DNA of 64,000 bases, taken from contig JACPHN010000006.1 in the NCBI GenBank assembly GCA_016188575.1, positions 1 to 64,000 on the forward strand. The letters are read 5' to 3'. The stretch is from Candidatus Schekmanbacteria bacterium. GTDB taxonomy: Bacteria > CSSED10-310 > JACPHN01. The translations under genes and the position numbers were made by a program. A model generated the notes under the pieces. The model saw nothing but the letters and a program-made list of their open reading frames with translations. It did not search any database and had not been told where the DNA came from. Positions 27,572 to 35,519 of the stretch are shown in pieces (position 1 is the stretch's first letter; each line of letters begins with the position of its first letter).

Positions 27572-28621
27572 TCACAAGGTCCGCAGGCGGTCCCAGTCAT
27601 CCGCAGGGGTGTCGCGCGCGATCGCCAGCGCCCCGTCGGCACCCGCGTACAGCGGATCCTCGACCGTCGACACGTGTCCCCCGCCGAGATCGGCGAGGTC
27701 CGCCTCCAACCACTGCCGGAGCCCGCGGATCTGACTGCCGCCACCAGCGAGCACCACGTTCTGCCGCACCTCAACCTGAAACTCGGGATCGAACGAGGCA
27801 ATCAGGGTGCGCAGCTCTTCCCTGAGGAAGGGGAGGATGGCGCTGCACGCCCGCGACAGCTCGTCGGTGATGTCGTGGGAGGTGGGGCGTCCACCGACGG
27901 GGATCGAAACGATGATCTTGTCCTGAGGTGAGCCGTCGACGCGGACAAAGGCATGCTCCTCCTTCCACCGTTGCACCATGGTCTCGGTAAACTGCGCACT
28001 GGGGTACCGTTCCGTCAGCATCTCAAAGAGCTGCTGGTCGATGAAGTCGCCGGCCTGCACCAGCGTCTTCTGGTCTTCCGCGGCCGGCACCGTTCCGTGC
28101 ATGATGCACAGGTCGATCGTACCGGCGCCGATGTCGACTACCAGGGTATTGAACAGCATCTCCAGACCATACGCGATGGTGAACGGTTCGCTGACGATCA
28201 GGCACGCGTCCGCGACGTCGGAAACCGCTTCGCGGATCAGTTGCTTGTTGAAGGTGCTGGCTTCCGCGGGAGCACCGACGACGGCGTAGACGCTCTGTCC
28301 AGGTTCCGGTTTTGCCATGGAAATGAGGTGCTTGACCAGCGTCCTGGCGGCTTCTTCGTCGCGGTCGGTGCCCGTCTTGATCACTCCGGCCGCGAGTGGG
28401 CGAAAGACGTCCAGGGCGAGTCGATGTTTGAGACACGCCTCGCCGAACACGATGTCGCGCTTGAGGAATTTCTTGGCGATAATGTCCTTGGGCCAGCCGA
28501 CGAGACTGCGCTCCCACTCGCGGACGCCGTTGGAAGCGGACACCGCGCTTCTTGACGTCCCGAGATCGACGCCGATGTATAGGATATTGTCGGATTCTTT
28601 TTTTCTTTGGGCTACCAACAC
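27572..28621 (-). CDS. MamK-like bacterial actin
   Basis: 349 aa, the size of MamK and MreB. Actin-fold ATPase motifs: phosphate 1 YIGVDLGTSRSAVSAS (16-30), connect/catalytic region LIVSEPFTIAYGLEML with E145, phosphate 2 NTLVVDIGAGTIDLCI with D163, adenosine motif VVLAGGGSQIRGL (289-301). The closest match I know is MamK, the magnetosome-chain filament: shared stretches include the start, VGWPKDII, the ISDRD/TDRDEE-type segment, HGTVPAAEDQ and the EDPLYAGADGAL tail; E145 and D163 sit two residues from MamK E143 and D161. No membrane-binding helix is obvious, also as in MamK. Start GTG 28621 behind GGAGGGG. No magnetosome gene accompanies it. A filament-forming, envelope-related scaffold is inferred. 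Confidence 0.85.
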   Translation of the reverse strand: MLVAQRKKESDNILYIGVDLGTSRSAVSASNGVREWERSLVGWPKDIIAKKFLKRDIVFGEACLKHRLALDVFRPLAAGVIKTGTDRDEEAARTLVKHLISMAKPEPGQSVYAVVGAPAEASTFNKQLIREAVSDVADACLIVSEPFTIAYGLEMLFNTLVVDIGAGTIDLCIMHGTVPAAEDQKTLVQAGDFIDQQLFEMLTERYPSAQFTETMVQRWKEEHAFVRVDGSPQDKIIVSIPVGGRPTSHDITDELSRACSAILPFLREELRTLIASFDPEFQVEVRQNVVLAGGGSQIRGLRQWLEADLADLGGGHVSTVEDPLYAGADGALAIARDTPADDWDRLRTL

Positions 28622-28647
28622 GTCCCCTCCTCAGAATTTTCGACCGA

Positions 28648-29820
28648 TCACGTGCGGCCTTCAACGTAATGCCTCACGCCTTCGAAAACAAGATCCGCGA
28701 TGCGGTTCCGATACGAGTCGTCGGCGAGCCGCAGTTCCTCGGCAGGGTCGTTGAGGTAGGAAACCTCGGTCAGCACACTCGGCATTTTCGCCCCCATGAG
28801 CACGACGAACGGCGCCCGCTTGATGCCCAGGTCGCGCAGGATACCGCCGTGGAGCCCATTCATGCCCGCGTATAGGTGGTCGTGAATTCCGGAAGCGAAG
28901 GTATAGCTCTCTTCCTGCTTGAGGGTGGTCATCATGCGGTCGACGAGACCGGCAAAATCGGCGATGGTGCCCTCGCCGACAGCGTTTTCGCGCGCTGCCG
29001 TCGCCTCGGCCTCCTTGGTCGTGGGGAAACCCAACAGGAAGGTCTCGACGCCGCGCTGGGAGTTGTTGGGGAAGAAATTGATGTGAATGCTCAGGAAAAG
29101 ATCCGCCTCGAGCGCGTTGGCGCGACGGGTGCGCTCGCGCAGGCCGAGCGAGCTGTCGTCGTCGCGGGTCAGGAACACCTGGAGTCGAAGCTCCGCGGCA
29201 ATGCGATCGCGCAGACGCCTGGCAATGGTGAGCGTGATATCCTTTTCGAGCAGACGCAGCGTGGTCCCGACGGTGCCGGGATCGCGCCCGCCGTGGCCGG
29301 GGTCAATGACGATGCGATTGACGCGCAAGTGGAACAGCTCTGACAACGACATCCTCTTCTTGCCGGAGAGGAAAGCCAGAGCGCGTTCGGCTTGCGTGGC
29401 ATCGACGCCGGTGTCGTGGCGAGGCGCGAGCACCGGTCCCGCCGCCTCGCGGGAAAGCGCGTCCCAATCCTCCGCCGTGGCCGGCGCCGGGGAGCGTGCC
29501 GAGGAGGCCGCGCGGGCGGCGAGCGGCGGTGATTGCCTGGTCAGGGCAAGGTCGGAGTAGCCGAAGACCGACGCCGTAGGAAATACGGCGCGAGCGCCGA
29601 CGAGAAAGAACGAAGCCACGAGCGCCGAGATGGCGCCGACGAGCGACCCGCGCGCGGCTCTTCCGCGCGCCGGTGGCGCGGCCGCGGGATGCGCGTGGGC
29701 CTCGGCGGCCTCCCGCCCGCGAGCACGCGGCACCACTCGGCTCGGCTGCATGTTATTCTGGACAAGGTCGCTGATCAGCCTCCGCCGGAGATCTCCTGAC
29801 CGCGATGCCTCAGCGCTCAC
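28648..29820 (-). CDS. Membrane-anchored N-acetylmuramoyl-L-alanine amidase (Amidase_3, AmiC type)
   Basis: 390 aa. Zinc amidase that cuts the bond between N-acetylmuramate and L-Ala. One transmembrane helix (about 59-80, LVGAISALVASFFLVGARAV) follows a ~57-residue cytoplasmic, Arg/Ala-rich N-terminus, so the enzyme is tethered to the inner membrane with its catalytic domain outside, unlike soluble AmiA/B/C. Catalytic domain about 165-390: H176 in VIDPGHGGRDPG, E192 in LLEKDITL, H246 in LFLSIHINFF, catalytic Glu E352 in VLTEVSYLND. GTG 29820 has AAGGAG 8 bases upstream. First gene of the four-gene operon with the MamK-like actin, which suggests spatially controlled wall cleavage. Confidence 0.92.
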   Translation of the reverse strand: MSAEASRSGDLRRRLISDLVQNNMQPSRVVPRARGREAAEAHAHPAAAPPARGRAARGSLVGAISALVASFFLVGARAVFPTASVFGYSDLALTRQSPPLAARAASSARSPAPATAEDWDALSREAAGPVLAPRHDTGVDATQAERALAFLSGKKRMSLSELFHLRVNRIVIDPGHGGRDPGTVGTTLRLLEKDITLTIARRLRDRIAAELRLQVFLTRDDDSSLGLRERTRRANALEADLFLSIHINFFPNNSQRGVETFLLGFPTTKEAEATAARENAVGEGTIADFAGLVDRMMTTLKQEESYTFASGIHDHLYAGMNGLHGGILRDLGIKRAPFVVLMGAKMPSVLTEVSYLNDPAEELRLADDSYRNRIADLVFEGVRHYVEGRT

Positions 29821-29873
29821 CCGCTAGTCTCCTTCTCCTTTGTGCGCCCCGAGCTCAGTTGGCCCTGCCCTGG

Positions 29874-29902
29874 ATTGTAGTATGCGCCAGGCGTCATAAC
29901 AA
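29874..29902 (-). promoter_or_regulatory. Sigma70-type promoter of the amidase/actin operon
   Basis: On the minus strand TTGTTA (29902-29897), 17 bases, TACAAT (29879-29874), 53 bases before the amidase start codon. Four of six and five of six consensus matches with ideal spacing. Confidence 0.65.
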
Positions 29903-30064
29903 CGCCCCACCGGCTAATTCAACGGCAGCCGGAAGACCGGCCATTAGCCGATTAAACCATCGTCGCTCCTGCCAGTCTATATTTGCGATTGCCGGATCGC
30001 CGCGGGCAGCGCGCCAGGCGAGGAATCCGGTCGGAGCGACCACGACTTATCGAGGAGAAACGAG

Positions 30065-30817
30065 ATGAACGAGAAGATCACGGCTTCGTACGGCATCGCG
30101 AACACCCGGAGAGAAGCGGCCTCAGGGCAGCGGCGTACCCGCCGCGTGCTGGCAGTCGCAGTGTCGCTCGTCGCGCTGGCAGCGGTGGCGCTGGCCACGG
30201 TGGTCTCGACGCGCAACGCGGAGGCAGCCCGGAGCGACCGCGGGAAGACGGGAACGTTGATGGCTGCGGCGGGTCCGGGAGGGCGCGGGCACCAGATGGG
30301 AGGCGAAGGTCCCCGGAGCGACCGCAGGCCGGGCCGCGGCCATGGACCCGGTGGCCCGGGGCACATGCTCGAACGCCTGTTGGATCCGGGGTTCATCGGT
30401 GGCCTGATCGAGCTTACGGATGAGCAGGGCGAGAAGATTCGCAAGCTGAACCTCGACATTCGCAAGGGTGAGATTCAGCGGCGAGCCGACCGCGACCTGG
30501 CGCACATGGAGCTCTTGGAGACGCTGCGCGCGCACCACCCCGACCGTAAGGCAGTGGATGCGCTCGTGAAACGGCTCGACGACTCTCATGCCGCGGAGAT
30601 GCGCACCAAGATCGATGCCGTGTTGGAGCTCAAGAAGGTGCTCACGGAAGAGCAGCACGCCAAGTTGCTCAAGGCGCTCGACGAGCGGCCCGGGCGGCGC
30701 GGCGGCGACCGCGGCCCGCGGGGCCGGGCGCCAATGCCGCCGGCGGCGCCGGCCCCCGACGAGATGCCGGAACCTCCGATGCCACCGGATGCTCCCGATC
30801 CGGATGACGCCGAGTAG
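30065..30817 (+). CDS. Spy/CpxP-like periplasmic protein (heavy-metal sensor family)
   Basis: 250 aa. A signal anchor (VLAVAVSLVALAAVALATVV, about 29-50) leads to a His/Gly/Arg-rich stretch and an all-helical core with the two LTxxQ motifs that define the family: LTDEQGEKIRKLNLD and LTEEQHAKLLKAL. The end is Pro/Asp/Met-rich (PMPPAAPAPDEMPEPPMPP). Relatives act as ATP-independent chaperones or as periplasmic inhibitors of envelope-stress kinases; metal binding by the Met/His-rich flanks is possible. ATG 30065 is preceded by GAGGAGAAAC. Divergent from the amidase operon across 244 bases. Confidence 0.8.
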   Translation: MNEKITASYGIANTRREAASGQRRTRRVLAVAVSLVALAAVALATVVSTRNAEAARSDRGKTGTLMAAAGPGGRGHQMGGEGPRSDRRPGRGHGPGGPGHMLERLLDPGFIGGLIELTDEQGEKIRKLNLDIRKGEIQRRADRDLAHMELLETLRAHHPDRKAVDALVKRLDDSHAAEMRTKIDAVLELKKVLTEEQHAKLLKALDERPGRRGGDRGPRGRAPMPPAAPAPDEMPEPPMPPDAPDPDDAE

Positions 30818-30996
30818 CCCTCAATCCACCGCCGGTTAGCCCGCAAGCCGCGCGAAAAGCGCATCATGAAGACCATCCACCTCACCTCCCACCGCAAGCG
30901 GGGGGAGGGGCGGAGGGGGCGTTCTCGCGTCGACGCCGAGCAGGCGGTGGATCCAGGTAGCCGGCCCCGTCCGCCGCGCTCGCGGCAGCGAGGGCC

Positions 30997-32694
30997 TCAG
31001 CTCCCGCTGCCGCTGACTTCCGGGCGCAAAAAGCCGACGCGGAGCACGGCCTCGAAGTCATCGGGCGGCAGCGGCCGGCTGTAGTAGAAACCCTGCACCA
31101 TGTGGCAGCCGTGTTGGCGCAAGAAGGCCACGTGCTCGCGGGTCTCCGCACCCTCAGCCACGACTTCCAGGGCGAGTCCCCGAGAGAGCCCAATGATCGC
31201 CCGAGTGATCTCCGCGGTCACCCGGTTCCGCTCGAGATCCCGCACAAAGCTGCGGTCGATCTTGATCGTGGAGATCGGGAAGCGGCCGAGGTAGCTCAGG
31301 CTCGAATACCCCGTGCCGAAATCGTCGAGCGACAGGTGCACTCCGAGCCGGTGCAGGCGATCGAGCTTCTCCGCCGAACGTTCAACCTCTCCCATCAGCA
31401 GCCCCTCGGTAATCTCCAGCTCCAGATGCGCGGGGGCCATGCCGGTCTCCCGCAGCGCAGCGGCGATTTCGTCGACGAGATCGTGCGCCCAAAACTGGCG
31501 AGGCGAAACGTTCACCGACACGCGAATCGCCTTGAGGCCGAGTGTCTGCCAGGAGACGTTCTGCCGGCACGCCTCGCGCAGCACCCACAGGCCTAGCGGC
31601 ACGATCTGGCCACTGTGCTCGGCGGCGGGGATGAACTCCCCGGGCGCGACGAGGCCGCGTTGCGGGTGTTGCCAGCGCACGAGCGCTTCAGCGCCGACAA
31701 CGGCGCCCGTTTCCACGTCGATTTTCGGCTGATAATGCAGGATAAACTCCCCGGTCGCCAACGCTCGCCGGATCTGGGTCTCCAAGCGAATCCGCTGCAT
31801 GGCGCGTTCGTTCATGGCGTTGGAGTAGAACTGGCAGAGGTTGCGGCCACTTTGCTTGGCAAAGGACATCGCGCTCATCGCGTGCGAAAGGATCTCCACC
31901 GCGACCGCACCGTCCGTGGGGAAAATACTGACACCCATGCTCGCTGTGGCGTTGATGTCGGCACCGCCGATGGTGAACGGCCGGCGGATCGTGTCAAGGA
32001 CTTTCTGGGTGACCAGCACCGCGTCGTCGTCGGCGCGCATTGGCATGATCATGGCAAAGCGATCGCCATCGAGGCGCGCCACTGTGTCGCTGCGGCGCAC
32101 GCTCTGCTGGAGGCGGAGCGCCACCTGTCCGAGGAGCTCGTCGCCGACCTCGTAACCGAGGCCGTCATTGATGTGCGTGAGGCCGTCGATACCGACGGCA
32201 ATGACCGCGACCGACCGCCGATCACGGGGCGCCGCCGAGATCGCCTGCTCGAGACGATCCAGGAACAGGTCGCGGGTCGGCAGACCGGTCAGCGAGTCGC
32301 GGCCGGTGGCGGCGCCGGCGGTTGCGGCGGCGGGCGTCGCCGCGTGCGGTCGCAGCACGCCGATCCACCCTGCGCTCTGGCCAGCCTCGGCGGGGTACGT
32401 CCGCACGCTCAGCGAGGTCGGAAACTCCTGCCCTCCCGCGTGGCGGTGCCAGACCGTGCCGGACCACTTCCCCGACGTCTGCAAGGCCGCCTCGACAGCC
32501 GACCAGAACGCCTCGCCGTGCCGCTCGTGGCACAGCGCCGACGGCGTCTCTCCGAGCGCCGCGCCGGCGCGATATCCGGTGGCGTGCTCGAAGGCCGCGT
32601 TCACCTGGACGATACGGCCATCGCGGTTGGTGATATAGATCGGCTCCTCGAGACTATCGAGAAGCGCGTCGAGAAGAGATCGCGTAAGCTCCAT
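30997..32694 (-). CDS. PAS-GGDEF-EAL protein, probable c-di-GMP phosphodiesterase
   Basis: 565 aa soluble signalling protein. PAS domain 1-115 (LLDSLEEPIYITNRDGRIVQ), GGDEF domain about 130-295, EAL domain about 300-555. The cyclase signature is degenerate: RLDGDRFAMI gives DGDRF (209-213) in place of GGDEF, so no synthesis is expected. The EAL site is intact: EALVRW at 336, NVSPRQF, LEITEG, LSLDDFGTGYSSLSYLG, IKIDRSF and VAEGAET. Net activity should be hydrolysis of c-di-GMP, with the PAS domain sensing and the GGDEF domain perhaps binding GTP. Start ATG 32694. Confidence 0.93.
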   Translation of the reverse strand: MELTRSLLDALLDSLEEPIYITNRDGRIVQVNAAFEHATGYRAGAALGETPSALCHERHGEAFWSAVEAALQTSGKWSGTVWHRHAGGQEFPTSLSVRTYPAEAGQSAGWIGVLRPHAATPAAATAGAATGRDSLTGLPTRDLFLDRLEQAISAAPRDRRSVAVIAVGIDGLTHINDGLGYEVGDELLGQVALRLQQSVRRSDTVARLDGDRFAMIMPMRADDDAVLVTQKVLDTIRRPFTIGGADINATASMGVSIFPTDGAVAVEILSHAMSAMSFAKQSGRNLCQFYSNAMNERAMQRIRLETQIRRALATGEFILHYQPKIDVETGAVVGAEALVRWQHPQRGLVAPGEFIPAAEHSGQIVPLGLWVLREACRQNVSWQTLGLKAIRVSVNVSPRQFWAHDLVDEIAAALRETGMAPAHLELEITEGLLMGEVERSAEKLDRLHRLGVHLSLDDFGTGYSSLSYLGRFPISTIKIDRSFVRDLERNRVTAEITRAIIGLSRGLALEVVAEGAETREHVAFLRQHGCHMVQGFYYSRPLPPDDFEAVLRVGFLRPEVSGSGS

Positions 32695-32935
32695 GGGCAG
32701 AGGCGCAAGCGGTCAGCCGGGGTTGGTTCTGGACACGAGTTCCGATTCTATCCTAGTGCTGAAGTCCGGGCGAGGCTACAGAGCCGCGCGACTTGACGCC
32801 CGCTCCGCGCGCACCTAGCCTGCGCCTACGTGTCATGCGGTCCGCGTGCGGCACGGCGGTGCGGCGATCCGCCTCGGGCTCCGCCCCTTGCGGGCCAGGC
32901 CAGCGGGGCTCGCGTTTTCGACCAGGAGACAAGTC

Positions 32936-33322
32936 ATGTCCTACTTTTTCAGCAAGCGCGTGACCACGTCGTACGAGCAGGCGATTGCCGAGGTGACGGC
33001 CAGGCTCAAGGAAAAGGGCTTCGGCGTGCTGACCGAGATCGACGTCAAAGCGACACTGAAGCAAAAGCTCGACGTCGATTTTCGCCCGTACAAGATCCTC
33101 GGCGCCTGCAACCCTCAGTACGCAAACCGGGCGCTGCACCTGGAGAACCACATCGGGTTGATGCTGCCCTGCAATGTGGTGGTGCAGCAACTGCCGGACG
33201 GTGGCGTAGAGGTTTCCGCGATCGACCCGGTGGCCTCGATGCAGGCGATTGACAATCCCGGGCTCACCGAGGTTGCCGCGAGCGTGCGCGGGCTACTGGC
33301 CGAGATCGTGGCGGCGCTGTAG
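32936..33322 (+). CDS. DUF302 family protein
   Basis: 128 aa. Typical DUF302 sequence: SYEQAIAEVTARLKEKGFGV, LTEIDVKATLKQKLDVDF, YKILGACNPQYANRALHLEN, IGLMLPCNVVVQQLPDGG. The family has a dimeric TM1287-like fold of unknown function and often occurs near redox or heavy-metal genes. ATG 32936 has CAGGAGAC upstream; translation further upstream is non-coding. No operon partner is obvious; the next gene starts 94 bases on. Confidence 0.93.
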   Translation: MSYFFSKRVTTSYEQAIAEVTARLKEKGFGVLTEIDVKATLKQKLDVDFRPYKILGACNPQYANRALHLENHIGLMLPCNVVVQQLPDGGVEVSAIDPVASMQAIDNPGLTEVAASVRGLLAEIVAAL

Positions 33323-33416
33323 TCGCGCGCCGGCGCACCGCACGGCATCACGTTCTTTTTTCTTCTCCCTCGCCGATGGCGGCGCGCCGTGCGGTGACGG
33401 ACAGGGGTGGTTGGTA

Positions 33417-35486
33417 GTGCGCATGGGCCCGGGCGGCATCGCGGTGGCGGCGGCGGCGGTAGTGGGTCTGGTTGAGGGCGCGGTGGCGCTCGACTGGCTC
33501 AACTTCTGGGACGAGGGGGTGCTGTGGTCAGGGACTGAACGGCTGCTCGCGGGAGAGTGGCCGCAGCGTGATTTTCAGGCGTATGCACCCGGACGATACT
33601 TGCTCGTAGCCGCGCTGGTCCGCGCCGGCGTTCCCCTGATCGCGGCGGCGCGCGCGGTCGGCGTCGCCGCCGCGGCGGTGATCGCGGGACTCGCGGCGGC
33701 GCTCTACTGGCGGCTCGCCGCCGCGGCCGGGGGCTGGAGGCGAGCGGCCGGGCTGGCGGTGCTCATCGGCATGCTTCTGGCCGCGCCTGGCGTGTACTAC
33801 GAGCGCTTCGTCACGGTGTCCCTGCTGGGGGTGGCCGTGGCGGTGACCGCGCGCCGCGGCCGGGGATTCTGGGTGCCATTGGCCATGGTTGCGGCGATCC
33901 TGCTGCGAACCGAGGCGGTTGCGCCGGCCCTGGTGGCGCTTGCTGCCGACCTGCTGGCGCGGCGTGGCGCCGCTCGCCACGGCAGTGACGGAACGGTGCT
34001 CGTGACCGCCGCGATTGTCGCGCTCGCGGGCGTCGGCGTGCTCGCCACGGTGAGCGCCGGCGGCGCGCGGTCACCTGGAGCTCAACACGGTATCGCCCAC
34101 CTGGTGCAACTGCTGTTGGCGGGCCATGCGAGCTGGTCCATACCCCTGCTTGGCGCCGCGCCCGCGGGGTACGAATCCGTTGCCTGGTTGCCCGTGCGTG
34201 CCCTGGAGCCGGGCCTGATCATCGCCATGGTTGCGACCCCTGTGGGGGTCGTGGTCGCACGCCTGCGCGGGGGCCGCGAGAGCTCCGCTCGCGGCGACGG
34301 CGCCAGGCTGTTCACGGACGACCTGCTGGCACTGGCAGCGCTCGGCGCCTGCGCCCTGCCCGTCGTGCTTTGGCGCGCGGGGATCGGCAACGCGGTGCGT
34401 CTGCTCCCGCTTTTCCTCCCCGTGTGGCTCGGCCTGTGGTCGCACATCTCGGCGCGCCGCTTCGCGGTGGATGCCGCCGGCGCCATTCTCGTCGCCGGAC
34501 ACCTCGTGCTCTATACCGGGATGTTTCCCGAGACAGTCCAGTCACCGCTGCTGCGCTTCCTCCATCCGCTCGTCCCCTATGACGTGCGGGGATCGCGACT
34601 GTACGTCCATCCCTGGCATCGCGCCGTCGGCCGCGCCGTCGTCCAGACGATCCAGGAATGGGTGCCGCCGCGGGAGCGCATCGCGGTGTTTCCATTTCAC
34701 CCCATCTGGTTCTCGCTGGCAGAGCGGCGCAATGCCACGAGCTTCGAGTGGTTTCTGCCCCCGGATGCGGCGCGCACGGGAGCGGAGGAGCGCCTGCGCG
34801 ACGAGCTTCTCGCCGCGCCGCCCGCGGTCGTCATCGCCGGGACTACCGAAATCGACGGGCTCCCCGAACGGCGCTTCGACCGCTATGCGCCGCGCGTCGC
34901 CGAGTTGCTACGAAGGGACTACGCCCGCCTCGGCAGGGTCGACGAGCTCTGGATCCTTGCCCGGCGAGCGGCGCACGCGGGTCGACGGCCACTTGTCCAC
35001 GAGCTTACGGAAGGAACCGCGGAGGCGGCAGGCCTGGTGCAGATCGCCGAAGAGGACGAAGAGGGGTGGCCAGGACCCGTTCTCTGGTTGGAGCGCGCGG
35101 CGCGCATCGCGTTTTCGACCTCGACAGCGGATGGCGGCGCGCCTGCTGACTCCTGTGTGCTGCTGCTCACAGCGTCTGTTTCTCTGTGGAAAACGCCGGC
35201 GGAGCGCGCCTACGGGACGGTCCGACTGTGGTTGGAGGCGACGGCAGCGGACGGCGCCGAGGGAGAGAGATTCAGCTCCAGGGCCGTCGCCCTGGCCAAT
35301 CCCGTGGCGGAGCTCCCGGTGCGTGTGCGGGTGCCCGCGGCGGCGCGCGTTGGCGGGAACTTCTCGCTGCGATGGTGGGTCGAAAGGAATGGTTTTCCGA
35401 TCGCGGAGAATGTGTGGCTCCGTCTCCGCGAGCCGGCGCTCGACTGCGCCGGTGGGGACCGCCGAGATGGCGGAAGCCGGGAGTAG
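33417..35486 (+). CDS. Polytopic membrane protein, GT-C glycosyltransferase-like
   Basis: About 689 aa. Some ten to twelve hydrophobic segments fill residues 1-390 (for example GLAVLIGMLLAAPGVYYERF and LLPLFLPVWLGLWSHISARR), followed by a soluble C-terminal half with a beta-sandwich character. The first external loop carries an acidic motif, LNFWDEGVLWSGTERLLAGE, then RDFQAYAPGRYLLVAALV, matching the DE...YPPG/APG pattern of PMT/ArnT-like transferases that use lipid-linked sugars. Start: GTG 33417 (behind AGGGGTGG) or ATG 33423. Family inferred; the sugar donor and acceptor are unknown, and a transporter cannot be excluded. Confidence 0.6.
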   Translation: MRMGPGGIAVAAAAVVGLVEGAVALDWLNFWDEGVLWSGTERLLAGEWPQRDFQAYAPGRYLLVAALVRAGVPLIAAARAVGVAAAAVIAGLAAALYWRLAAAAGGWRRAAGLAVLIGMLLAAPGVYYERFVTVSLLGVAVAVTARRGRGFWVPLAMVAAILLRTEAVAPALVALAADLLARRGAARHGSDGTVLVTAAIVALAGVGVLATVSAGGARSPGAQHGIAHLVQLLLAGHASWSIPLLGAAPAGYESVAWLPVRALEPGLIIAMVATPVGVVVARLRGGRESSARGDGARLFTDDLLALAALGACALPVVLWRAGIGNAVRLLPLFLPVWLGLWSHISARRFAVDAAGAILVAGHLVLYTGMFPETVQSPLLRFLHPLVPYDVRGSRLYVHPWHRAVGRAVVQTIQEWVPPRERIAVFPFHPIWFSLAERRNATSFEWFLPPDAARTGAEERLRDELLAAPPAVVIAGTTEIDGLPERRFDRYAPRVAELLRRDYARLGRVDELWILARRAAHAGRRPLVHELTEGTAEAAGLVQIAEEDEEGWPGPVLWLERAARIAFSTSTADGGAPADSCVLLLTASVSLWKTPAERAYGTVRLWLEATAADGAEGERFSSRAVALANPVAELPVRVRVPAAARVGGNFSLRWWVERNGFPIAENVWLRLREPALDCAGGDRRDGGSRE

Positions 35487-35519
35487 CTTTGAAAACAGGG
35501 CTCTGCTAGAGTACGCGGT

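Noticed and set aside
25683-27575. A 630-codon fusion of the CPBP region and DUF4384
   Set aside because: The first 300 codons are an alternate frame of the CPBP gene; the real DUF4384 gene has its own GGAGG and ATG at 26666.
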